Shown here piece after piece: positions 1 to 5,545 of a stretch of 20,651 nucleotides of DNA. Position 1 is the first letter of the stretch. The number at the start of each line of letters is the position of its first letter. The stretch lies in the NCBI GenBank assembly GCA_023432025.1, contig JAEYVE010000235.1, positions 1 through 20,651 on the forward strand. The letters run 5' to 3'. The position numbers and the translations under genes were made by a program. Below the pieces are notes generated by a model. It searched no databases. It was not told where the DNA came from and saw only the letters and a program-made list of their open reading frames with translations. The DNA is from Pseudomonadota bacterium. GTDB taxonomy: Bacteria > Myxococcota_A > Polyangia > Polyangiales > Polyangiaceae.

Positions 1-257
1 GGGTCACGATCGGCGACGGTGCGGGGAGCAGCCGGCGTCGCGGGGGCCGCAGGCGCCGCGGGCGTCGCAGGTCGCGCTGCCGGGGTGCGCCGCGGGCGAG
101 CAGCCGCTTGCGCGAACACGCTCGAGCTTTGCAGCAAGAGAACGCAGGTGAGCGCGGATGCCACCGAACGCGCGCCGACGCGACGAGCGACGGAGCGGGC
201 AGACGGAAGTCCACTTTCGCGACGGGACGAGGGCGGGGGGGATGACGCTGAACTCAC
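1..257 (-). CDS. gspD: Probable type II secretion secretin GspD, N-terminal part only
   Basis: Partial gene leaving the window at base 1; 85 codons are visible and contain no stop. It starts at a GTG ten bases after the gspC stop. Reading from there gives a basic n-region with several Arg residues, then a hydrophobic stretch ALTCVLLLQSSSVFA followed by QAAA, which looks like a Sec signal peptide with a cleavage site after VFA or AQA. A Pro/Ala/Thr-rich segment follows, ending in TVADRD. A nearer GTG at 164 is in frame but would remove the positive charges. The secretin domains are not in the window, so the name rests on position: gspD normally follows gspC in these operons and GspD is an exported outer-membrane ring protein. 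No good Shine-Dalgarno is visible, suggesting coupling to gspC. Another exported protein with a Pro-rich N-terminus cannot be excluded. Confidence 0.55.
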   Translation of the reverse strand, partial: MSSASSPPPSSRRESGLPSARSVARRVGARSVASALTCVLLLQSSSVFAQAAARPRRTPAARPATPAAPAAPATPAAPRTVADRD

Positions 258-267
258 GACGAGAGGC

Positions 268-1236
268 TCACTTGATCTTGAACTCGATGTTCATTGGCTG
301 GCCGCGGCGGTTGATCTTCACGTTCAGGTTGCCCGCCGTGCGCAAACGCGCGTAGGCCTCCAGGGCCTTCTCGGGGCTACCCATGTCGAAGCCGTTGATC
401 TGCTCGAGGCGATCGCCGTTCTGCAGACCCAGCGTTCCGAGGAGAGTGTCGGGGCGAACGCCGAACAGGCGAATGCCGACGACCTTGCCGTCCTTTTGCT
501 CGGGGACGATGCGCGCCGACTTCATGAGATCCCCTTGGTTTTCGAGGATCTTGTCGACGGCGCCACGGTCGATGTGAAACTCGGTGTCGCTCACCTTGCT
601 GATCTTCGACTTGATGTCGGGATCGATGGAGCGCGAGTCCGTCTTACCGGGTGCGGGCGCGGCTTCGGCGGCCGGAGCCGGCGCTGGAGCGGCCGCCGCC
701 GCAGGCGGCGGCGTCGTGGCAAAGAGAAACGCCTGGCAAAGCGTCGTACCCTCGAGCCAAATGGTGGGCGTGGCCTCGACGGGATTGAAGCCGATGTAAG
801 CGACCTTCTTGTCGCCGACGGCGTCGCCCACGCGCCTGAGCATGGGCGACGATTCGCCCGGCCCTTGCACCGCAGCGAACGACCACAACGGATCGTCCGA
901 CTCGGTGACGATGTGCACGGTGACGCCTTCGCAGCGCGGCGCCGCCAAAGGATCCGTGATGGGCGCCGGGCGGGTTTCGGGCAGCTCGATGTTTTGCCCG
1001 ACGAGCGGACCCGTCACGGAGTCGAACGGGTTGCGCTCCAAAATGGCCGTGGCCCGCGGACGCTCCACGCTCGGCAGCGTCGGCGCAGACGCCTTGCCAT
1101 TCGCTTCGCCCGGACTCGCCGTGAGCGCGCTCCCGACGAGCTGACTCAAGCCAGCTGCCTGGAAGTACGCGGCGAGCGCAACGAGCGCGAGCACGACCGC
1201 GACGAAGTACTTCTTGAAGAGTGCGTCGAAAGGCAC
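268..1236 (-). CDS. gspC: Type II secretion system inner-membrane protein GspC (HR + PDZ)
   Basis: A 322-residue bitopic inner-membrane component of the type II secretion machine. GspC joins the inner-membrane platform to the outer-membrane secretin GspD. A short cytoplasmic N-terminus (MPFDALFKKY) precedes one transmembrane helix at about residues 11-30. The periplasmic homology region at about 62-172 begins with the family hallmark ERNPFD (67-72). Cys102 and Cys167 lie within this region and could form a disulfide. An Ala/Pro linker (about 176-197) follows, then a PDZ domain from about 245 to the end, with GIRLFGVRPDTLLGTLGLQNGDRLEQING. The GTG start at 1236 is chosen because it sits directly before the membrane anchor; no clear Shine-Dalgarno is present. 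gspD follows after ten bases. A sigma-54-like promoter lies about 70 bases upstream, so expression is probably activator-dependent. Length and domain order are normal for the family. Confidence 0.88.
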   Translation of the reverse strand: MPFDALFKKYFVAVVLALVALAAYFQAAGLSQLVGSALTASPGEANGKASAPTLPSVERPRATAILERNPFDSVTGPLVGQNIELPETRPAPITDPLAAPRCEGVTVHIVTESDDPLWSFAAVQGPGESSPMLRRVGDAVGDKKVAYIGFNPVEATPTIWLEGTTLCQAFLFATTPPPAAAAAPAPAPAAEAAPAPGKTDSRSIDPDIKSKISKVSDTEFHIDRGAVDKILENQGDLMKSARIVPEQKDGKVVGIRLFGVRPDTLLGTLGLQNGDRLEQINGFDMGSPEKALEAYARLRTAGNLNVKINRRGQPMNIEFKIK

Positions 1237-1307
1237 GGCGATGAGTAGGTCGAACCGAACGGGCGATCAGGCCTGGTCGTGCGGACAGATCGACCGCGAC
1301 TCCTTAA

Positions 1308-1323
1308 AGCGAGAGGCGTGCCA
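1308..1323 (-). promoter_or_regulatory. Sigma-54 (-24/-12) promoter for gspCD
   Basis: On the minus strand the sequence reads TGGCACG, four bases, then TCGCT. It has GG and GC separated by exactly ten bases, as the RpoN consensus TGGCACG-N4-TTGCW requires, with one mismatch in the -12 block. The predicted start of transcription is near 1297, about 60 bases before the gspC GTG. The match is seen directly; use in the cell is inferred. Confidence 0.6.
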
Positions 1324-1342
1324 ACGGTCAATGGGGGCAGGC

Positions 1343-1358
1343 GCCTGAATTTTCAGGC
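1343..1358. promoter_or_regulatory. 7+7 palindrome upstream of the sigma-54 promoter
   Basis: A perfect inverted repeat GCCTGAA-TT-TTCAGGC, centred about 28 bases upstream of the -24 element. It lies in an AT-richer patch within GC-rich DNA. It could bind a dimeric regulator. It has no U-tract, so it is unlikely to be a terminator. Confidence 0.35.
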
Positions 1359-1427
1359 CAAATTCAGCAAGGCGACGTAAATCGTTCGCCACCTTGGCAC
1401 AACGCGCCCCAACAGCCCCGAGCGCCG

Positions 1428-1440
1428 TGACAACTTGTCA
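1428..1440. promoter_or_regulatory. Palindrome TGACAA-C-TTGTCA, candidate enhancer site
   Basis: A perfect 6+1+6 inverted repeat. Its centre lies about 137 bases upstream of the predicted gspC transcription start. Activators of sigma-54 promoters usually bind about 80-150 bases upstream, so the spacing suits an enhancer-binding-protein site. Only one copy was found, so the role is inferred from position. Confidence 0.35.
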
Positions 1441-1699
1441 AACTCCGAAGCGAATTGAGTCGGCGGCTCTGCGCGACCAAGTGCGGTGCTCCCGCACGAA
1501 GGCGTCGTTCGAAAGGGTGGCACCGAAACCTACGCCGCGCAGCATTCGCCACGATTCGTCAGTCGGACCACCGGCCGACCGAGGGCCTCGCAGCGCCGAC
1601 GGAAGACCTCGGAGCGCGTCGCGCCGCCCGTAAACGACCCAACGGGCATCCCCGACAGAACTTGTGGCGCGGCGCCGCTCCAACTCGGAGCGCGAAAGT

Positions 1700-1791
1700 G
1701 GACGGGCTTCGCGCAGGTCGGCTCCCCCCTTCGTAGCGCGGGAGCGGACGGGCTTCGGCGCTTGTCGCCTTCCCCCCTCTCGTGGGGTCGA
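1700..1791. repeat. Imperfect 46-base tandem duplication
   Basis: GGACGGGCTTC occurs at 1700-1710 and again at 1746-1756. After each copy comes a similar block with a C6 run about 17 bases further on. The two units (about 1700-1745 and 1746-1791) are similar but diverged, so the duplication is not recent. It lies in non-coding DNA. Confidence 0.5.
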
Positions 1792-1900
1792 CGTGGGCCG
1801 GGTCCATCCCTGCGCTTCGACCTGAAGGCGCACGCGTACGCGGCGGTCGGGCCTGCAGAACACCCTAGGATGCGGAGTTGACGGAGCGAGCGGCGAAGAC

Positions 1901-1940
1901 GCTCACTGCGCTCCGCACAGGCTCACTGCGCTCCGCACAG
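1901..1940. repeat. Perfect 20-base direct tandem repeat
   Basis: The unit GCTCACTGCGCTCCGCACAG occurs twice without a gap, at 1901-1920 and 1921-1940, and its first six bases recur at 1941-1946 across the stop codon of the adjoining gene. On the coding strand the unit resembles the last codons plus TGA of that gene, so it looks like a small duplication of the gene end. Confidence 0.85.
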
Positions 1941-1956
1941 GCTCACGGAGCGCAGT
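1925..1956 (-). terminator. Hairpin over the stop codon of the first stalked lipoprotein
   Basis: ACTGCGCTCC (1925-1934) pairs with GGAGCGCAGT (1947-1956), extended by one further G-C pair. The loop contains the stop codon. There is no T-run, so it is not a classical intrinsic terminator. It could protect the transcript end or assist Rho-dependent termination. The second repeat copy offers an alternative left arm. Confidence 0.35.
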
Positions 1957-2608
1957 AACACGTGGCCACCATGTTGGTGGCGAACGCTTTGGCCTTGGCG
2001 TTCTTGTACTCGTTCGCGCGGCAGACGTCCTCCGTGTACGGATTTTGTTGAACGGAGGTGCACAGCGGATCGCCCGTCTCCGGGCACGTGGGATTGGCAA
2101 TGAGGCAGTCGATGATCTGCGTGCACTCATCGTCGATGTAGTCCTCGTGCTGTCCACCAGCGTCCGCGCAGTCGAGAGCGCAGGCGGCCGTGAAGTCGCA
2201 GCTTCCGAGCGGCCCCGTGGAGCCGCCGGCGGAGCCACCCGTTGCGGCTCCGCCGCTCGACGCTCCGCCGCTCGACGCTCCGCCCGTTGACGCTCCGCCA
2301 CTCGCTGCTCCGCCCGTTGACGCTCCGCCGCTCGCTGCTCCGCCCGTTGACGCTCCCCCGGATCCGGGTTCTCCGCCCGTTGCGGCACCACCGCTCGACG
2401 CTCCGCCGCTCGAAGAACCGCCACCGCTCGCGCTGCCGCCGCTCGAGGAGCCGCCGTCGCTGGCGCTGCCTCCATCACTGGAGCTGCCGCCCGAAGGGCT
2501 TCCACCGACGCCGTCCGTATTCAGCGGGTCTTCTGTGACGGCCGCACACGCGACGGAGAGGGAACCGAGCAGGACGTAAGCGAAAAGCGGACGATGCATC
2601 ATGAGCAT
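1943..2608 (-). CDS. Putative lipoprotein, Gly-rich stalk and ten-Cys head
   Basis: A protein of 221 residues with no recognised family. The leader MLMMHRPLFAYVLLGSLSVA ends at Cys21, a relaxed lipobox (SVAC, without the usual aliphatic residue at -3), followed by AAVTED. Residues about 34-133 form a low-complexity stalk built from five-residue units of the type SGGAS/TGGAA. The head (about 137-221) has ten Cys residues (137, 143, 147, 162, 168, 175, 183, 196, 217, 219), an even number that suits disulfides, and ends TCYCAP. The ATG at 2608 is used; ATGs 6 and 9 bases later are also possible and no Shine-Dalgarno decides between them. The next gene upstream encodes a protein with the same leader and stalk but a different head. 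It is probably surface-exposed or anchored in the outer membrane. Function is unknown. Confidence 0.75.
   Translation of the reverse strand: MLMMHRPLFAYVLLGSLSVACAAVTEDPLNTDGVGGSPSGGSSSDGGSASDGGSSSGGSASGGGSSSGGASSGGAATGGEPGSGGASTGGAASGGASTGGAASGGASTGGASSGGASSGGAATGGSAGGSTGPLGSCDFTAACALDCADAGGQHEDYIDDECTQIIDCLIANPTCPETGDPLCTSVQQNPYTEDVCRANEYKNAKAKAFATNMVATCYCAP
2281..2355 (-). repeat. 30-base in-frame repeats in the Gly-rich stalk
   Basis: A 30-base unit starts at 2281 and 2311, differing at one base, and a third partial copy starts at 2341. Each unit begins CGCCCGTTGACGCTC on the plus strand. Thirty bases equal ten codons, so slippage or recombination would alter stalk length without breaking the frame. 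Shorter 15-base repeats flank the array. Confidence 0.75.
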
Positions 2609-2822
2609 GAGCCTGTAAGGGAAGGCCGCATTCTATCCAGCGCCTCGCCAAACGCACGGGCGCGCAATCCGACGGCGACCATCACCGTAGAGGCGCAACT
2701 TTTGATAGTGACTGTCCACACAGCGGGCATTTCGCGAGAGGCGCTCGCCCGGGCGGCCTCGAGTCCGCCATGCTCCGGCGCGCGCGCAACGCGCGCCCTG
2801 CGCGAGCAAACTTGCCGATACT

Positions 2823-3509
2823 TCAGGGGGCGCACTCACCCACTCGCGTCCAAGGCGGATCGGACCAATTCATGGTGCCGGGATCCTGCCCGTTACAGTT
2901 GGGCTTGTGACTGTGTGTGCACTCGAAGAGGTAGGTGCCGCCGCTCGCCGCGGGCGCCGTTCCCTGGGTACACGGCGTGCCCGTGCTGCAAACGGCCGTG
3001 ACCTGGCCGTTGCCGTCGGCCCACATCCACGTGCCGCTGTACGCAGGTTTGCCGGAACAATCGACCGGGTCGTTGCTGTGCGGCGAGCCGGTGGTTCCGC
3101 CGCTCGACGTGCCGCCGCTCGACGTGCCGCCGCTGGACGTGCCGCCACTGCCGCCGCTCGACGTGCCGCCGGTCGACGTGCCGCCCGACGCCGCGCCACC
3201 GCTCGCAGCACCGCCACTTGCAGCGCCGCCGGTCGATGCACCGCCCGATGAAGTACCGCCGCTTGCAGCGCCACCACTCGACGCGCCGCCGGTCGATGCA
3301 CCACCCGAGAATGTGCCACCACTCGACGCGCCGCCCGAGGAAGTGCCGCCGCTCGCGGCGCCACCCGACGAGGTCCCTCCGCTCTCGCTCCCGCCGCCAG
3401 CGCCGTCGGAAGGCGCGCCATCGAGAGCTTCGTCCGTCACCGCGGCGCAGCCTACTGACAAACAACTCACAGAAAGAAACAAGCCAAGCAGGGAGCGTGT
3501 CATGGGCAC
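2823..3509 (-). CDS. Putative lipoprotein, Gly-rich stalk and possible carbohydrate-binding head
   Basis: A protein of 228 residues, a paralogue in layout of the gene that follows it. The leader ends LSVGC with Cys21, followed by AAVTDE, matching AAVTED in its neighbour. Residues about 36-141 are a Gly-rich stalk of five-residue units (SSGGT, ASGGA, STGGA). The head (about 150-228) has six Cys residues (151, 174, 180, 197, 205, 226), several Trp and Tyr, and ends PPWTRVGECAP. The pattern of aromatics (Y..G..W, G.YLFEC, PPW..VGEC) recalls small chitin-binding modules of the CBM5/12 type, but that is a pattern impression and not established. The GTG at 3509 is listed; the ATG at 3503 is an equally good start. 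A TATACT box sits just upstream. It is probably anchored in the outer membrane, with a binding role. Confidence 0.75.
   Translation of the reverse strand: MPMTRSLLGLFLSVSCLSVGCAAVTDEALDGAPSDGAGGGSESGGTSSGGAASGGTSSGGASSGGTFSGGASTGGASSGGAASGGTSSGGASTGGAASGGAASGGAASGGTSTGGTSSGGSGGTSSGGTSSGGTSSGGTTGSPHSNDPVDCSGKPAYSGTWMWADGNGQVTAVCSTGTPCTQGTAPAASGGTYLFECTHSHKPNCNGQDPGTMNWSDPPWTRVGECAP
3097..3400 (-). repeat. 15-base repeat array encoding the stalk
   Basis: Units related to GACGTGCCGCCGCTC recur with a 15-base period, drifting to GATGCACCGCCC-type and GAAGTACCGCCG-type versions further right. The period equals five codons and encodes the xxSGG/xxTGG stalk. The left end (about 3097-3160) is the most regular, suggesting recent expansion there. 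Confidence 0.7.
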
Positions 3510-3516
3510 GAGTCCC

Positions 3517-3522
3517 AGTATA
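3517..3522 (-). promoter_or_regulatory. TATACT -10-like box before the second stalked lipoprotein
   Basis: Minus-strand TATACT matches five of six bases of the TATAAT consensus and stands out in this GC-rich DNA. The GTG start lies seven bases downstream, so transcription would begin at or next to the GTG, giving a leaderless or very short-leader message. No clear -35 hexamer was found. Confidence 0.35.
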
Positions 3523-3653
3523 CGGCGTGTTCATTTGTCTTGCTCACGATTCGAACATGAGCACTCCCACCTCCCTTCGCGCTCACGCAGCGAATTTTCC
3601 CTACCTGACCCACCGAGGCGCACACTTACCGAGCGCGCTCCACACCACACTTG

Positions 3654-3685
3654 GATGACGAAAAGACACTCGATGTTTCGTCATC
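3654..3685 (-). terminator. Perfect 10-bp hairpin over the phosphatase-like gene stop
   Basis: GATGACGAAA (3654-3663) and TTTCGTCATC (3676-3685) are exactly complementary, with a 12-base loop. The right arm includes the TGA of the phosphatase-superfamily gene. There is no U-tract after the stem on the minus strand. It is a likely 3'-end structure, less certainly a terminator. Confidence 0.45.
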
Positions 3686-4874
3686 GCGAGCGCGCCCACA
3701 TCGCCGGTCGAGGGAGCAACTCCTCGAGGACTCGGCCGCTCCCCGAGACCTCTCGCGACGGCAAGCCCGAGATGGCGCGCACGGTGGGAGCCAAGTCGGC
3801 CAGGCGAGCGCGTTTGGCACCCGCCAGACGTCCGCGCGCCGAGATGAGGGAGCCCGCCGCGAACAGAAAGCTCCTCGAAGACTCGGGCCACTTCGAGCCA
3901 TGGTCGGTGAAGTGGTACGCGCGGCCGTGGTCGGTCGTGACCAGGAGCGCCGTTGGTGTTCCGCCTCGCTCGAGCCGTCGCAGCGTGGAGCGGAGCCGCC
4001 CCACCATCGCGTCTGCGAAGTGCAGCGCCTCCAAGTAGGCGCCGTAACGATTGTGGTGCGCGTACTCGTCCGTTTCTCCAAAGCTGACGAAGAGAAAACG
4101 CGGCTGGGCTTCTGCGACGTAGGACACCGCGAGCTCGGCGGTGAAGCGGTCCGGGCGAAAGTCGTCGTACCCGGGCGCGGCCGCCGCGCGACGTCCGGCT
4201 TCGAAGGCGGCGTACGCTTTCGGGAATGCCCGCAGGCGCTCCAAGCGATACCCACCATTCCTGCCGGCAGAAACGACGCCGCTGCGGCCGCCGTGCGAGG
4301 ACGCACTCTCGACGCGTGGCCACGAGCTGATGACCGCCGCCTCCTCCGCCTTGGCGGAAGGAGGCCGGGCGAAGTCGTCGACCAGGGTCTCGATGCGAAC
4401 GTTTCGGCAGGCGTTCGTGGTGCAACCGGAATGCAGCGAGCCCGTCAGCATTTCCGCATAGCCCGGGAGAGAGACGAACTCAGGCCCCGAAGCGAAGAAA
4501 CCCTCGTCCGCGCCAGGAGCTCCGAGCACACACCCGTCCCGCGTGCCGATGCCATGCAGATGCGGGGTGAGCTCCTCGGCGGAGCGCACCCAGCGTCGGC
4601 TCACGCCGTAGCGTTTGGCCATCGCCGGCTCGACGCCCTCGAAGACCTCCTGCCATCGCACGCCATCAATCGCGACCAACACGACCACCGGGGCACGCGC
4701 GAGCGCTGGCCTCGCTGCTCGAGGCAGCACGCTTCGCCGAGAAGCGGGCACGTCGGTGATGCAGCTCACCAGAGCCGAGCCCGCCATGGCCAACACGGCT
4801 CGTCGGGAGAGGCGAGAGGTGGCTCGCTCGACGTCCCTGCCGACTGCTCCCTGGAGCGATCTCTTCCTTCGCAC
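3681..4874 (-). CDS. Alkaline-phosphatase-superfamily protein, Tat signal with lipobox
   Basis: A metal-dependent hydrolase of the alkaline phosphatase/phosphodiesterase fold; substrate unknown. Numbering from the GTG at 4874 (397 residues), a twin-arginine segment LSRRAVLAMAGSALVSC ends at Cys38 in a lipobox-like setting, suggesting a folded lipoprotein in the cell envelope. Fold motifs follow in order: VVVLVAIDGVRWQEVFEG (first metal Asp), FVSLPGYAEMLTG (nucleophile region, Ser or Thr), FVSFGETDEYAHHNRYG (metal Asp and His) and LLVTTDHGRAYHFTDHGSKW (Asp-His-Gly and a final His). This motif set also occurs in sulfatases and phosphonate hydrolases, so chemistry cannot be narrowed. The frame is open further upstream, with a GTG at 4943, but that start would put the signal about 45 residues inside the protein. 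4874 keeps it N-terminal and has GGAG ten bases before it. The gene stands about 266 bases downstream of the ferredoxin gene, so it may have its own promoter. Confidence 0.75.
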   Translation of the reverse strand: MRRKRSLQGAVGRDVERATSRLSRRAVLAMAGSALVSCITDVPASRRSVLPRAARPALARAPVVVLVAIDGVRWQEVFEGVEPAMAKRYGVSRRWVRSAEELTPHLHGIGTRDGCVLGAPGADEGFFASGPEFVSLPGYAEMLTGSLHSGCTTNACRNVRIETLVDDFARPPSAKAEEAAVISSWPRVESASSHGGRSGVVSAGRNGGYRLERLRAFPKAYAAFEAGRRAAAAPGYDDFRPDRFTAELAVSYVAEAQPRFLFVSFGETDEYAHHNRYGAYLEALHFADAMVGRLRSTLRRLERGGTPTALLVTTDHGRAYHFTDHGSKWPESSRSFLFAAGSLISARGRLAGAKRARLADLAPTVRAISGLPSREVSGSGRVLEELLPRPAMWARSR

Positions 4875-5140
4875 CGGCCCCCAGACTCCACGAATCGTGT
4901 GGCACCGCGCACACTTCACGATGCCGCCCTGCGCGGCTCTCACCGCGCAGCGCCGTGAGTTCCGCTCCGTTCGTCGTGAGCAGATCGTGACACGGACGAC
5001 CCCAGCTCAGCCCGGCCCCCGCGAATGGGCCCCCTCCGAGGCCTACTCGAGGTGGACACTTCGCGTGGACGGAGCGGCGCCATCGAGACGAAACCGACGT
5101 CCCGGGGCGAGACATCGAGCGCTCGCGTTGTCGGCGCTCT

Positions 5141-5533
5141 CTACTTGGTGTCGGGAGGCGTAGGCGCCTGGGGAGAACCAGCGTCCCGCTTCTTGAGCTC
5201 ACGCGGCTCCTCGTACTCCTCGGGTCGAAGCACGAGGCGCTCGACTCGCTCGCCGCTCTCGAGCCCGTCGACGATATCCGGGATGTCTTCCACGCGCACA
5301 CGGCCGTAAAAAAAGCCGTCCGGCTCGACCGCGATGCACGGCCCCACCCAACAGGTGTCGAGGCAGCTCGCCGTACAAGCCCGCGCTTCGGTGGCAGCCA
5401 AACCGCGCTCCTTGAGCATCGCCTTGAGCGTTGCGTGGACTTCCACGCCACCTCGCGCGGCGCAGGAGCCCTTGGGCGTTCCGTCGGGCCGCTGGTTCAC
5501 ACAGACGAACAGGTACCTTTTGCGTTGAGCCAT
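5141..5533 (-). CDS. Thioredoxin-like [2Fe-2S] ferredoxin
   Basis: A small electron carrier of 130 residues in the family typified by Aquifex aeolicus Fd4, which has a thioredoxin fold instead of a plant-type one. Cys11 and Cys24 lie in FVCVNQRPDGTPKGSC, and Cys57 and Cys61 in SCLDTC, giving the expected C-x12-C and CxxxC ligand pairs. The following WVGPCIAVEPDGFFYGRVRVEDIPDIVDGL is the family's conserved second half. Cys53 and Cys66 are additional. The last 30 residues form a charged, Pro-rich tail. It begins 12 bases after the bioA stop and is clearly in the same transcription unit. BioB, which makes biotin from the product of the BioA-BioD steps, needs electrons and iron-sulfur clusters, so a link to biotin synthesis is attractive, but it is only inferred from the gene order. 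Confidence 0.87.
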   Translation of the reverse strand: MAQRKRYLFVCVNQRPDGTPKGSCAARGGVEVHATLKAMLKERGLAATEARACTASCLDTCWVGPCIAVEPDGFFYGRVRVEDIPDIVDGLESGERVERLVLRPEEYEEPRELKKRDAGSPQAPTPPDTK

Positions 5534-5545
5534 GCGAACCTCGCT

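Larger units (their letters stand above)
1237..1942. other. Gene-free stretch of about 700 bases
   Basis: The interval separates the gspC start from the end of the next minus-strand gene. It holds the sigma-54-like promoter and two palindromes near its left end, a 46-base imperfect tandem duplication in the middle and a perfect 20-base tandem duplication at the right end. Open frames of up to 141 codons exist, but they overlap one another on both strands, are dominated by Arg, Pro and Ser, and show no domain, signal peptide or ribosome-binding site. No tRNA-like or rRNA-like fold was recognised. Confidence 0.6.

Noticed and set aside
19..1248. A 409-codon plus-strand open frame over gspC
   Set aside because: It is antisense to a well-supported GspC with domain motifs, is Arg-rich, and lacks any recognisable motif.
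1394..1412. A plus-strand TTGGCAC sequence as another sigma-54 site
   Set aside because: GG-N10 is not followed by the needed GC within a TTGC-like block, and no gene starts downstream on that strand.
1438..1881. Open frames of 131-141 codons on both strands between gspC and the first stalked lipoprotein
   Set aside because: They overlap each other on opposite strands, are dominated by Arg, Pro and Ser, and show no domain, signal or ribosome-binding site; typical of GC-rich non-coding DNA.
1901..1956. CRISPR-like repeats
   Set aside because: Two abutting copies of 20 bases without spacers; no cas gene nearby.
2190..2579. Plus-strand Pro-rich repeat frame (PPLDAPPVDAPP pattern)
   Set aside because: It is the complement of the Gly-rich stalk repeats. 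The minus-strand reading has a lipoprotein leader and a Cys-rich head; the plus frame has neither.
2935..4038. Plus-strand frame with VPPLDVPPLD repeats
   Set aside because: Same reason: it mirrors the second stalk, then runs antisense through the phosphatase gene.
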